64,000 nucleotides of DNA from Scatophagus argus (taxonomy: Eukaryota > Chordata > Actinopteri > Scatophagidae), in the NCBI RefSeq assembly GCF_020382885.2, contig NC_058508.1:6626055-6690054 (forward strand). The letters are read 5' to 3'. The notes beneath the pieces are model-generated. The model was not told where the DNA came from, searched no databases, and worked only from the letters and a program-made list of their open reading frames with translations. Shown here in pieces: positions 1 through 11,697 of the stretch. The stretch's first letter is position 1; the number at the start of each line of letters is the position of its first letter. The position numbers and the translations under genes are program-made.

Positions 1-71
1 CTGGTGTAATCCAGGCTGTTCACTGCACAACCCTCTGTCCCATCCCTGCTCCCTTTGTGTATGCATGACAG

Positions 72-161
72 ATCACTGCGATGGTCTGCACATCTATCCT
101 CTGGAAACAGCTCAAGAAAGTCCACCAGGAGGTCACCGCGTACTACAAAAATGTGTACTAA
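72..161 (+). CDS. Last coding exon of an unidentified + strand gene (C-terminal 29 residues)
   Basis: An AG acceptor at 70-71, after a pyrimidine-rich stretch, opens a 30-codon frame that ends with TAA at 159-161. The peptide starts hydrophobic (ITAMVCTSILW) and becomes basic and amphipathic, ending in YYKNVY. This looks like the end of a last membrane helix followed by a short cytoplasmic tail. The rest of the gene lies left of the window, so the family cannot be named. The long AT-rich 3' UTR with a poly(A) signal supports a true terminal exon. The protein could also be soluble. Confidence 0.55.
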   Translation: MTAMVCTSILWKQLKKVHQEVTAYYKNVY

Positions 162-1250
162 GAAGAAAATTCGAATCCTTACCCTCTTATGCCTCATCAA
201 CGGAGACCATCGCTGGAATTTAGGCTGAACCAGCAAATCAGTGCCTACAGACTTTTCTCTGTAGGCTAGTTCTACAACTTAACTAGTGTTACAATTGCAT
301 TTTTATGACCTAAAATGTTTCAATGTGCTAATAATGTGACCCATTAAGAGCAAACACTTTCATCAGAGCATTTGACAACTATTAATATTTTATTCTGCTT
401 TTTTTAAAATAATCATTCATCATGTGAAATGGATGTTGCTTGTAATTAGCAATTATTCATCCAACTAGAAACTAGACAGCATGTGCTTTCTAGACTGACG
501 AGCCTGTACATCATTGTGGGAATAAGTAAGTAACCCAAGACTGAGAACATATCCATTTAATAACTGCTAGGAAGGTAAAGGGAGATCTTGTCTGTTACAC
601 ATCTGAACGTTCCATTAAATACTGCTTCTGATGTTTGTGTTTCTGTGTTGCCACACGTGGAAGAGTTAAAATACTCTTTGAGCCACTGGCAGATATGACA
701 AAATGTGCCAAAAGAGTTATGTGTAAATGCATAAGGGATCTTTTTTTTTTTCCAACTGTTTAATAAGCTTTTAAGGTGAGATTAAATTGACACCACGTCA
801 GAACGTAATGACAGTTAGTTTCACCTTCTTATTACTAAGAATTCATTTCTACACTATAGAACTACAATCATTCAAGGGTACCCTAGACTAGTTTCTCTTT
901 TGCCAGTTTGTTTTTTTTTTTCCTCCAAATTACTTGCATTCATGACAACATTCACAGGACTAATCAGAAAAGCACCTCATTGACAGAAACATTCTTCATG
1001 TTTTCTGATTTGAATCAGTGAAACACATTGCCATTCCCAGACGTCATGTTCAGCCATTTCAATTCACTCATGTTTCCATTCCTGCTGAAAGCTTCTGTGA
1101 CCACATACAAGTACAATAACGTTGTCCTGTTCAGAGAGAAAACTGAATGCCTCAAACTGCTTTTGTTCTTTATCTGTACTGTGCAGTAAAATATAGCATT
1201 GTTTTGAAGCTCACAGTTTTTAAAATAAATATTCCACAGATGGATTTTCT
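162..1250 (+). other. 3' UTR of the left-edge gene, with poly(A) signal
   Basis: About 1.07 kb of AT-rich non-coding sequence follows the TAA at 159-161. An AATAAA hexamer at 1224-1229 predicts cleavage near 1240-1250. No other coding potential is visible on either strand. Confidence 0.5.
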
Positions 1251-1303
1251 TGTGTCCTTATAATTTTCACAAAACAACAAGGGTGCAGTTTTGTAAAAGT
1301 GTC

Positions 1304-1313
1304 TTTATTTATT
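1304..1313 (-). promoter_or_regulatory. Overlapping poly(A) signals containing the ZP stop codon
   Basis: On the minus strand this reads AATAAATAAA: two overlapping AATAAA hexamers. The TAA at 1307-1305 is the stop codon of the ZP gene. The 3' UTR is therefore only about 15-30 nt, a layout known from classical ZP genes, and it independently supports the last exon call. Confidence 0.75.
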
Positions 1314-4300
1314 CTTTGCTCGTCCGTCACTGTTGGGACCTATGGGGGGAGGGAGAAAAGTGGATGTAATGAAGCGTCTCTCAGAGGCTAAAGCTGATGA
1401 GTCACATTTTTAGACACACATCCTCAAACTTCATGTGTTTGGCTGTTTGATACTTCTCTAGCCTTGTTTTAGGTATATTGCATCATTTCCTGTGTATAAA
1501 GCTCTTTGGAACTAAGCAACACTATGTAGAAGTAGAAGCATGTAGAAGCATTCAAAGGGATTCCATCTGCACAGCATTTGGGGACTGGAACCCACAAGTC
1601 TTCAGATTATGTTGAATATGTTTCTAATAATATATATGCGTTAAGCTTACTGTTGACGCAGCCCACAGTGCAGTCACCATCAGCAGTAGAGCACGCCTCT
1701 GTCAAGCACAAGAAAAAGATCTGTGTGGAGGGGGAATATAAAGACAACAGGGGTTTTACTATTTTGTTACAGTATTCTACACACAAACACAATTATGAAT
1801 GGTCAAACTGTATTTAACAGTTTTAAATCAGCCTGTATTTGAAAGAACTATATTAAAAATCACTTGTATTTGTTAAGTGGAGTTACCTCTGGGTCTTCTA
1901 GGTGAGAGTATCCTCTGTTAGCTACGTAGATGGGACTTTCTGAATGAGACAGAAAACTATAAATTATGATCCTCCGGATGTGATCAGACCGTGGGGAGTG
2001 AAGTAACTGAGAAAAACCCTGGCTGGGACAGCTGAAAAAAAAAAAAAAAAAAGGATGGTTAAACGGTTAAAAAAAAAAAAAAAGTGTAAACCACATGCAA
2101 GACACAAAGACATTGACATTTTGAATACATTTTCCCAAAACACTATGATTCATTGTCAAGAAAGCATTAAAGCTCACAGTAGACTAACAAAAATTGAGCT
2201 GGTAGTTTTTAGATATTTTTATATTTGTGTTAAGATGACTTGTGTTGTTATTGGTCAAATTGTGAAAGGAGCCAAAATAAAACTTGGAGATGTCAACCTT
2301 TCCACCAAAGCCTTGCAATAGGTGTTTGAGTTGCAAAATTAGCTGCTGTTCTCTGTGACAGGACACTTAACCAAACTGCCACCCCTGACACCCAACAACT
2401 GTCAGATCAGGCCATTACCATTCCATGCTGATACAATTTGGCCCATTATTGGAGGGGGAGCAGTTCTTTTCATAATTTGGTGATGGCTCCTCAGATCTTA
2501 CCTATAATCAATGAAAACACAAACTACACTGCTATACGAAGAAGAGGAGACTATAATATACTGACACGAGCTGCTGACTCCTGCAGCTGCATGAAAGAAT
2601 CAAACAGCACCACAATACAACATACTGAATGTGGAGGATTTTCAAACACTTGTGCTTTGCAACTACAAAGCAACACAAACATTTAAGCATGTTAACACCA
2701 TTCTTTATCTTTTCTCTCTCTGTAACACACCCATCGTAAACAAGCATCCAGCTGGCATACGGAGCAGGACTGTAAGCCAGGCAGGAGTGAACCAGCAGAA
2801 CCAGGCCTGGCTCTGGGGGGTCCAGTAGTCTCACTTCCACATAAACTGGTCTGCCTCGAATGAGGCCAAGAGGTAGATGAGCCTCAGGGTGGAAGGTGGT
2901 GAAGGACTCATCTAAGTAGAAAAGAATAACTTAACAGTCTGTTGACTGACAACTAGATGGCAAATGTTGCTTCAACATTAACTTGACACTTCTGAGCACC
3001 AGATGGAACTGTCAAAAGGTCAAAAGGTAAGCTTAAAGAGAATATGGAGAAACCATCACCTGTGGCAATTCTCAGTTGCACAGTGACTACAGCTGATGTA
3101 GACAGAACAGGATGTGGACGAGGCTGATTAATCATATGAAGCCTCACTTCATGTTGAGAAGCTGGGGAAGAACTACATTCCACCATCAACCTAAGGATCA
3201 ACACATGCAAACGACATACATGCTATAAGACAGAGGGCCATGGAAACACACATAACACCACCGTGGATGCAGAGGGTGTCTCATCCCAAACTAAGCTGAC
3301 ACAGCATTTTATAGGTCATTTCATGTTTATATTTTATCCATTACAGTTGCATCTTGACTCATGGGCCCAGAAGGTGGAAATTCAAGGATTCAAGGAACTT
3401 TATTGTCATACCAGCTCACATTCACGTTTATGGTACGAAATTTAGGACTCAGGTCCCGGGAGAAATAAGTAGAATATAAAAATACAAGATAAAAAGTTGA
3501 ATAAAATAGAAATATAAGCTAAATAAAAATAAAAAGAGAAAATGCATAGAAATGCATCTATTTGTCTGATGCTTTGGAAGCAGTTGCTTCAAATGATTGC
3601 AGCAGTTATTTCCTGCCTAACGAAAACGCAATGTCAGCCAGTGGTCATTTCTGCTTTTCAGCTCCTGTAACTAGCTGACCCCACTGTGTGAGGGTTTATG
3701 TATGTGTGCAATTACAGGAAATTAAGATAAAATACGTACATTGGAACTCCACCTCTTACCAAAAATGCCATTTGAGAGCGTTGAAAATACCTGTGATATC
3801 AAAACCATGTTGACAAAAAAGGCAAAAACTTTGTGGAGGTCCTTGCAAAGCAGTTAAATGTGTTAAATGTCTCTTGAAAATATGATTAACTCTGAATTGA
3901 TCACTTTTTTTTTTTTTTTTTTTTAAATGTGTCCTAAACATACCTGACAGGAGAGTCCTCATGCACAGAACTGTAGTCTCGCTGAAGAGAATCAATATCA
4001 CAGACTTCCAACAGATGAACCACTGTCTGTCTGCCAAACATCTAACAAGGATTTAATATGAGGGGGCTGGTTTACATAATGTCACAAAGCAACAATCTGA
4101 TGCAGTTAAGTGCAAGTGAACAGATATGTGATCATGTGGTCAGCCTTTTGGAGTTCTGTATACATTCCACATAAAGCAGAAGTGTGCCTTACATGTTTGT
4201 TCACTTCACAGTCATCCAGGAGGACGATGTAGATGTCAGGGTCAGAGGTCAGCCTCTGCAGAGTGCAGGACACATTAATGACCTCAGGGGAGTGAGCCAG

Positions 4301-7300
4301 GGGGGGCACTGCGGACTCCAGCACCGAGTCAGGCACTGCAAAGATCAAATGCTGTCCCACTGTTGCACACACACAGAAAATAAATTAATAAAAAAAAAAA
4401 AGTTGATTAAAAATCAAGCTTAAATATTCAATTCTGAGTATTGGGCATCAGCTTCTCATCTGACAGTGACTAACATTTTTCTTCATTGGCAATTCATTTT
4501 CAGATGTGCACTGACAAGGTCTGTTTTGGGACAGAAATCTGACACGAGGCCAAAGCCACAGGGTGGGTCAGAGCGAGTGTACAGCTCTTGCCTTGAGGCG
4601 TTCTGAGCGCAGAACCTGAACTAGGAGAGCTAGTTAAACTTGAATGGTTCAGCATATGAAATAAGAGAATATATTCCATACAGGTGTCAATGCACAGCCA
4701 GAAAGGCTTGATTGATGTTCATAAAGATTCACAGCGTTGTTGTCATTTCAAAACACTTGGTATTTGCTGCTCTCGCACATAACAAAAACAAAAAGCCTGT
4801 CAGTGATGTTCTGCCCCCTTGCGGTGACCACAGGCAATTAAATCACAGGATTTTACCTTTTTTACCTTTAGGATGTCACCGTTTACCTTTCACATCATTA
4901 TCCAGTCTCTCTTCTCCTTCATCACCATCAGGATGCCCAAAAGAATCATATGGATGCTGTGGTGTGATATCATGGTGATAGAGGCCATGAAGGGGACTTG
5001 ACTGAGGCATGTTGGGATATCCTGCCTCAGTGGCAGAGTCTGAGGGAAGCAGAGATTCTGATTTTGAGTTCATACTGGTGGTGGGATGCACTTGCTCGTT
5101 GTCCACAGACACTTCAGGATGGTAGAAGAGGTGGTAATAATAGTAAGGATGCAGAGGGTCAAGGTGAATGTCATACATTGATTTTGTGGGTGGAGCAGTG
5201 GTTTGAGGTTTGTGATACAAGTGCTGCTGCGGTGGGGAGGAGGACGCTTTAAGTAGAGGATCTAAAGCTTCTTTGGATGAAGTTGGAGACACATGACTGA
5301 GTAAACTCTCAGGTCCATAATACAGCTGGTAGTAATGAGAATAAGGATAATATTCATCATATGGGTAAGAAGGAAGATTATTTTTGGGGAAAAAGGGTCG
5401 TTCAGGAGGAGAATCTGCATCAGCATGTTGTAAAGGAAGCTGCACCTCTTTTACACCATCACTGTCAGACAAAAGTGGGTGTTTGGTCCAGTCAGGGCTA
5501 TTTTCTTTAAAGTGAATCATTTCATCTGGGTTTGGCTGATCTATGTATAGATGAAACTTGTATTCTTCATCATCTTCTGATGTGTGAGGAAGTGGATCAA
5601 CAAAGGAGCTCGACTTTGTGTTTTGATGATCAAGCAAATTTGTTTTTGAGGCCACGTCAGGATTGAGAGGCGCCAATCTTTTGGCCTGGCCCCTAGCAAG
5701 ATATGGAAAGTAAGACAAGTAGCGGTACGGATATGGCTGCGGAGGATAAGGTGTATAAGGTGCACTTGTTGGAAGAGTGTAAGGATGAGAGGCAGCCTCA
5801 TGCTGAAAGAACTGGTCCAAGTTAAATCTGTTAAGAGCCTCAGACACTGGAGATTCAGGGTTATGAGACTTAGGATCTGGATCAAGGTCTTGAGGTAGGT
5901 CAGGAAGAGGGACTTTAGGCTGATGGTAGTAGTGATAGTATTGATTGAGGGTAGGGCTGTGGGGTTGGAGAGGAAGTGACTCGATGTGAAGTGGAAAACC
6001 TGCATTTGAGGAGGGAGAATGTGCAGCACTACGCTTTTCAGAGAGACCTAAGACAGGAGTTTCTTGATTCTGCTGTAGATCTGGATACAGCAGACTTGAA
6101 TCCCCCATATCGCTTAGAGATGACTGAGAACTGTGGACACCAAAATTCAAATCGGATTCTTTTACAGGAATCTGCTGGCCGTAGTAGCCCTGAGAGTCTA
6201 AATGGGAATTGACAGAAGGGTAGGCCTGTAGCCCATATTTAGTGTCAGGAGTTGAAGGTGAGGGAGGATGGGGATTATATTCGTCATATCCATCTGGACT
6301 TGGATACTTGTAGTGATACGTAGGGTGAGGATAGTAAGGCGGGGCCAAGTAGAAAGGTGGAGTCCATGGAAATGTCTCCAGGGATGCTGACGTGTGCTCT
6401 GCTGGCCCTCTGGTTGGAGGACCGTTGACCAGCGACTGATAGGTTAGTGGGAGTTCTTTAGGATAAGAGACAGGACAGGCCAGTGTGAATGTTGTCTCTC
6501 CTACTTGAAGAGAAAGTGTGTATTTTCCATCCTGAAAGAAGACCAGAGACTCTGTGAGAAACCGTAAAGAAGACAACCACATACAAAAAGTTATGTACAA
6601 GAACAGACAGCAGATGTCTGAATTCTGTATGAAATCATTCACCATTCAGTATTCTAAACACACTTATGATATCTTCAGTATCAAATACTGCGCAAGTAGA
6701 AACAAACGATTTGTCATTTCAAGTTTGGGTATTTAATGTCTTCTTACTTCTGTTTCCAATCTCTATGATATGCCTGAAAAGTTGATTGATCAAGAAACTC
6801 CCTAAATACTAGGATAAATGTGCCAACAACAGATTTAACTTTTGTGCACATACATGTACTAAGAATATACTTTGAATGTCACATGAATAGTGTTTACTGT
6901 TAATTCACCTTTACTGTGATGCCACATGCAATGAATGGAGCAGCAATAACAATCTCTGTGTCTCGTCTGTCCAGAGTGTAACCACACTGCTCAGCAAACA
7001 GCATCAAAGGGGTCCACTCGCCTCTGACTGTAGAGAAAAAAAGTTTTTTTAAAAAGTCTGGTAAATCATAAGAGAGGGAGGAAATGATTTGAGTGAACCA
7101 AGTGCTAATAGAATAAAAAGTAAGATTTGGCAATTACCGTTTACCCTCAGCGCCTCTGCAGCAGACAGTCCCTGCACTTTGACGGTCATACCATACTGAG
7201 AGCAGCAGACGGAGGGTGGAGACAGTAGGCCCACGGCCTGTGACCAGATTTGAGAGGTTGGGCAGGACATCTTGACTGGCGTCCCCCTCCATAGCAGAGG

Positions 7301-9923
7301 CAACACATAGCTGTCATCCTGAACACATGTTTTAACAGCATTTTTTTTTTTAGACCATTACTGCTGCTGGCTAAAACTGTTCACATCCACTCGAGAACAC
7401 AGATATATAATTAAACAAACCTTGGTTTAAAAAAAAAATTAAAAACATGAGTCAACAATCTTCTCAAAATAATATAAGAATGTACCAAGTCATTTCAGTT
7501 GAAATCATCATCTTCATCTTAACCCTGTTACAGCAGCCTGTTATTCTTGGCATGAAGACCATGATGAGCAGAAATGTTTCAGAAGCATATTAAATCAGCC
7601 ACATCAGAGACAAAGGGTAACCAACATGCCACACTGGCCCATTTTATCACATTCTCCACGACTCCAGGATGGCAGTAGCCGGTTGAGTCACATCAGCAGC
7701 AATAAACTAATCTATGCATCGGTATCCGACCTAGAGAACAGATTGCATGAATCCCATACCTCCAGTGTGACATGGCAGGCATCATACTGAGATGTGAGAC
7801 TGAGGTCCGTCCATGTGGTCTGTACAGAGTAGCCACACTGTGGTGGCAGTTGGGAAAACGGCACAGATGACTCATTCACTGAGACATAAAAAGACACAAA
7901 ACCATAACTTCACACTTATGAAAATGCACATAAAAAGACATTGACATAACAGAAAACAGACCCATGTATAAACTGGAAATGGAGGATGGATGTCCCCAAA
8001 ATAAAGCAGGTTTATTTGTAAATGGAGAAGCACTACCCTCACTCCGGTCCAGCCGCAGCTGTACAGCTCGTTTCCTCCTGACAGTCAGGGTCATGGCGTC
8101 ATCTCCACACTCCACCACAGGCTGCAGCCTCTGCCAGATCTCCTTCGAGTGTCTGAGCCACTGACCTCTGATCCTACCCGGGCCTTGTAAACAGAAACAA
8201 ACCACTTCAGACTTCACAACAGAGAATACAGTGTTTGTGTTTGCATTTTTGTCACCACTTGGGTCTCTCAGTAAAGAAAAATATGGAAACTAAACACAGT
8301 ATATATCTCCCATGATCAGAATTAGAGTTTGAATTACTAAAGAATACTGGCAAAAAACACAGCACACACAATCCCTGAAGTGAAAGAAAATGCAAGGATG
8401 TATTGATGAAAGTCCGTTCCCACCTGAAATCGTGTTTTTTTTTGTGTGGCATACTGTTGTACTGATGTAAAATATTTACCTTCATTTCACAACTGTCTCA
8501 ACGACCAAATAAATAATGTAGATGAAAGCCATACTTGATATCACATTTGGCATATTAAAAAGACATTTTCTTTACATGCCTGCCACTTTGACTGACTCTA
8601 CAGCAGCACCGTGTCTCCAGTTCCAAACCTGCTACTGAACAGTGAGAAATGTGAACACTGTCACAAAAAGAAATTCTGCAAAAGAGACAATGATGGTTTA
8701 ACAGTTTAGAGCTCTGGAAAATATTCATGGTTAGAAGTCTTGTTGGCATTATGGATTATAGAAACTTATTATTATATTATTATATAGATTATAGAGTGTT
8801 GAGAGCTGCCATGTGGAACCAGTTTGAGATACAACCATCCCATGAGCAGAACTGGTAGAATCACAGAGAATAGACATTATACACATTTCAGATAATGGGA
8901 TTAACTTGGGATATGCTCACTGACAGCAGTACATGGTGGAATCAAAGGAAACGAAATGGCAGGTGCCTTTGCAAAATAAGATTTACTTCAGCGAGCCAGA
9001 AATTAAAAGTGATTAAGACCACACTGAAGGTAAAGTGGCAAAAGCACTGGGAAGGAGAGAGGGCACTGAGATCTACATTAAGTAGATGAAAGAAAGCTTG
9101 GATTTAGATCCACGCACATATCAGTTAATCATTCATTTATAAATTTATTACATTTATATAAATCACGTATTATTGAGTGATTGGCCGAACGATTAACTGA
9201 TTTAATGAATGAATGTAACTTTGTCTAGTTGTCACACTGCTGTTATTGTGAAATAAAAGTACAACTCACAATTACCCTAGTGTCTCGTATATGGACGCAC
9301 TTGAAAACATTGTGGAGGCTAGCTTGCCCGTGTTTACGAAGAGGAGGCTGGCTTGAGCGCAGTCTTACACTGAAGAGGAGGAAGAATTCCTTCAGCTTAC
9401 CTGAAACAGCAGAATCTGACTGGTAGCCTGCACTTGGGACGCTTGCTTTAAGTTGACCAGTAATGTAAAACTTGCCGTGGACGACAGGCTTAATTTTCCC
9501 TTCGTTGCAGACCTCATCGGGAGGATTAGTTGAAGTGGACTCCCACTCCCCCTCCGTTTGCTTCACTTTCTCCTGATTCTTGAAGCTTCTGTTGCTCGAA
9601 GTAGTAGACGCCATTCTGAGTTTGTTTGTCCGTTCAGGCCTTCCAGAGGTTTTAGTCTGTGTCTCCTCACCGTTGTCCAGGTTGTCAATGTATGGAAGAC
9701 TTCTCGAGTCCAGGTGTAACCGTCCGCCCCCTCCTCGGCTGGGGGGATGAGTGAGGCCTCCGCTCGTTAAATCGCGCTTCCTGTCATCGTGAAGAATCAA
9801 ATGAGAGTTTGTTTGCGATGCGTAAACAGTGGACTCACACCAGCCCACTGGAGGTAAAGTTATTGTTGTGATGGTGTAAATGAGAAGGACACCGAAGCAG
9901 TATCCTTTTTGTTTCAAATGCAT
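1305..9923 (-). CDS. Secreted ZP-domain egg-coat-type protein, 13 coding exons, about 1178 aa
   Basis: Coding exons: 9923-9401, 8183-8037, 7878-7760, 7318-7138, 7027-6909, 6531-4887, 4335-4193, 4041-3944, 3190-3060, 2911-2731, 2031-1887, 1720-1651 and 1339-1305. All junctions are GT-AG and phases agree (3537 nt). The ATG at 9923 precedes a signal peptide (residues 1-30); an upstream in-frame ATG at 10001 lacks one. Residues 200-282 and about 302-382 are two ZP-N-like units with four cysteines each. Residues about 383-910 are rich in Tyr, Pro, His and Asp. Residues about 912-1178 form a ZP module, with GRPVYVEVRLLDP, HSCLAYSP, MLVYDGCP, HIRRIIIYSF and CLTEACS. No C-terminal membrane helix or RXKR furin site is visible, so the product is probably secreted like liver-made fish egg-envelope proteins. 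The tandem ZP-N units recall ZP2/ZPAX, but I did not assign the paralogue. ZP proteins polymerise into extracellular coats. Confidence 0.87.
3370..3545. repeat. Interspersed repeat tail in a ZP intron
   Basis: The phrase TTCAAGGAACTTTATTGTCA followed by AT-rich sequence (3385-3545) is a recurrent teleost repeat ending. The class (LINE or SINE tail) cannot be fixed from this copy alone. It sits in the intron between the exons at 4041-3944 and 3190-3060. Confidence 0.5.
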
Positions 9924-9983
9924 TGCAGATAAGAGTTTCTCTGTGCGCACCAAGTCGCTGGGACAGAGCGAACAGCAGCAGTA

Positions 9984-10004
9984 TTTTTGTAGTCTTCGCA
10001 CCTG
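9984..10004 (-). promoter_or_regulatory. Candidate ZP core promoter: E-box plus TATA-like element
   Basis: Upstream of the ATG at 9923 lies an E-box, CAGGTG on the minus strand (9999-10004). Close downstream is an A-rich TATA-like ACAAAAATAC (about 9981-9990). A TSS near 9955 would give a 5' UTR of about 30 nt, typical of ZP genes. Oocyte ZP genes are known to be driven by FIGLA through a CANNTG box close to the TATA. The assignment to this gene is inference. Confidence 0.4.
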
Positions 10005-10190
10005 CTCACTAATTGGACTTAATTAGTCAGATGGCGCATGCTCAGTGGCTACTGCTCAAACGCATCATTTTTATTTTCAAGGTTTCAAATAAACAAAAAG
10101 GTGAAAAGTGGCAAATTACATTTACTCCTGTATTGTGTGTAAGCACAATTTGCAAGTACTTGTGCTTTACTGGATTACAGGCTTTTTAAA
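10005..10190. other. Upstream flank of the ZP gene
   Basis: Ordinary AT-rich sequence. Apart from the promoter elements listed separately, I see no gene or repeat. Confidence 0.3.
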
Positions 10191-10194
10191 ATTC

Positions 10195-10681
10195 CATTTC
10201 ACTATAAAGGGGGACTTTTCACTGCCCCACAGTCATCTGACTGATCTAGTTCCCACTTCACAGGAGAAGAGTTAAGTCCGCTGCACTCTTCAGGAAAGCC
10301 CAGATCAGGCTGTAAGTGCTGAGGAGACTGGGCTCCTTTGGAGTGCAGGGGACGCTCCTCAGGACCTTTTTCTTCTCCGTGGTGCCATCAGTGGTGCCCT
10401 GTTCTGTGGAGCGGTGTGCTGGGGCAGCAGCATCTCCACTGCAGACAGGAAGAGACGGGATAAAATCTTAAAGGGAGGGAGCCCCCTCGACCCAGTGTAG
10501 GTGGTGAGAGAAAGAAGGATGTTGGCCAAGCTGTTTCCTCTGCTGGAGAGCGACTCCGTTTCTTATATTTTTATTTGTATGTTTAATTGATCTGTATTTT
10601 TATTTGATGTCCTTGTGCTGCTGTGACGAGGCAGATTTCCTCCTGTGGGACTAATAATGGATCTTATAATAAAGATAGGCT
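10195..10681 (+). mobile_element. Decayed non-LTR retrotransposon 3' end
   Basis: The frame reads GSPLDPV then ERRMLAKLFPLLESDS, with stops in between. This resembles the C-terminal end of fish LINE polyproteins of the Rex1/Babar/L2 kind. It is followed by GATTTCCTCCTGTGGGACTA and ATAATAAAGAT, the usual 3' tail of such elements. The copy is 5'-truncated and full of stops. Exact family is uncertain. Confidence 0.7.
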
Positions 10682-10743
10682 TTTTGGCTCCTCCAACAAA
10701 ACAAATACTCGTGCTTTAACTTAAACACAGTCCACTTTTCTGT

Positions 10744-10757
10744 CCACTAGAGGGCAG
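10744..10757 (+). promoter_or_regulatory. Predicted CTCF-binding motif
   Basis: CCACTAGAGGGCAG matches the core consensus CCASYAGRKGGCRS at every position. It lies between the ZP gene promoter and the emp1 upstream region, a reasonable place for an insulator. Motif only; occupancy unknown. Confidence 0.5.
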
Positions 10758-11675
10758 CAACACTGCACTGCACCAAGTCGTCAAATTTAGTGGATTATTT
10801 TAAGGGACATTGATAAACGAATGTGGACTCGTCTGTGTCTGTCTGTCTCTGAAAGCATTTAAAGCATAATTTCTAAGAATCATTTCAAAGTATAATTTAT
10901 AATCTATGACACAACAGAGATACATTTTTCAAAAGACTCAGGCACGCATGCATGCACACACTATTCAAGAAATATGTATCTTGATGTCGGTTTTCCATGT
11001 TTTTCTTACTATTGACCTTAATGAATAAGTTCATTCTTCAACAGAAAAACATGCAGACGTGTCTTTAATCAAGTGCATATGGCTCTGTCCCTCTGACAGA
11101 TCTTGTGCCGTTCTGGCGTCATTTAACCTTGGCCCTCATTTCAAATACATTCTTCTCTCTGTTTTGTCAAGCTGAACCTATCAGCTGATAATCATCCACT
11201 GGGTCACATGGGAAGACTGATTTACCGCCCAGCTTCTGTCATTTACATACATTTGCATTTCATTGTTTAGTTTTTATACTACTAAAATTAACTCCCAGCG
11301 TTTTTCCCGACCTCCATCTGTTGAGATCATAAATTTATCTAATGAAAATGTATTAAACTCTAAATGTTCAATGTATTTATTAATATTGCCAGTGAACTAC
11401 TTTACTGAGTCCAACAGCCAAGAAAGAAGATCACTGTTAGTTTGCTGCCAGCTCCACCATCTGATAAAACCTGACTCTGCCAAGCTGTGATCAGTTATCA
11501 CATTGTGGTCATGTTGTTGCCAAGTGAGGACAGGCTGGTTATGTTCGTACAGTGTCTCCGTCAGAAGGGTTGTCCTTCCACGTCAACCTCAAGGTAAAAA
11601 GAGAGTTGTGCGCAACCACACGGCCACACAGTTTGAACGCTGCAAACAATTACACTTCATAAAGTGGGTCTGAGG

Positions 11676-11697
11676 CTGTGTGTGTGTGTGTGTGTGT
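11676..11697 (+). repeat. (GT)n microsatellite
   Basis: About eleven GT/TG dinucleotide units in the emp1 upstream region. Confidence 0.9.

Noticed and set aside
4800..4830. TTCTGCCCCCTTGCGG as a CTCF site on the minus strand
   Set aside because: Two mismatches to the core consensus and a common context in fish repeats.
5541..6029. A 162-codon open frame overlapping the big ZP exon
   Set aside because: It is the shifted frame of the Tyr/Pro-rich exon; composition explains its openness.
9120..9215. AT-rich inverted-looking sequence with ATTCATTT and AATGAATG
   Set aside because: Complementarity is only about ten bases and broken, as expected by chance in AT-rich DNA.
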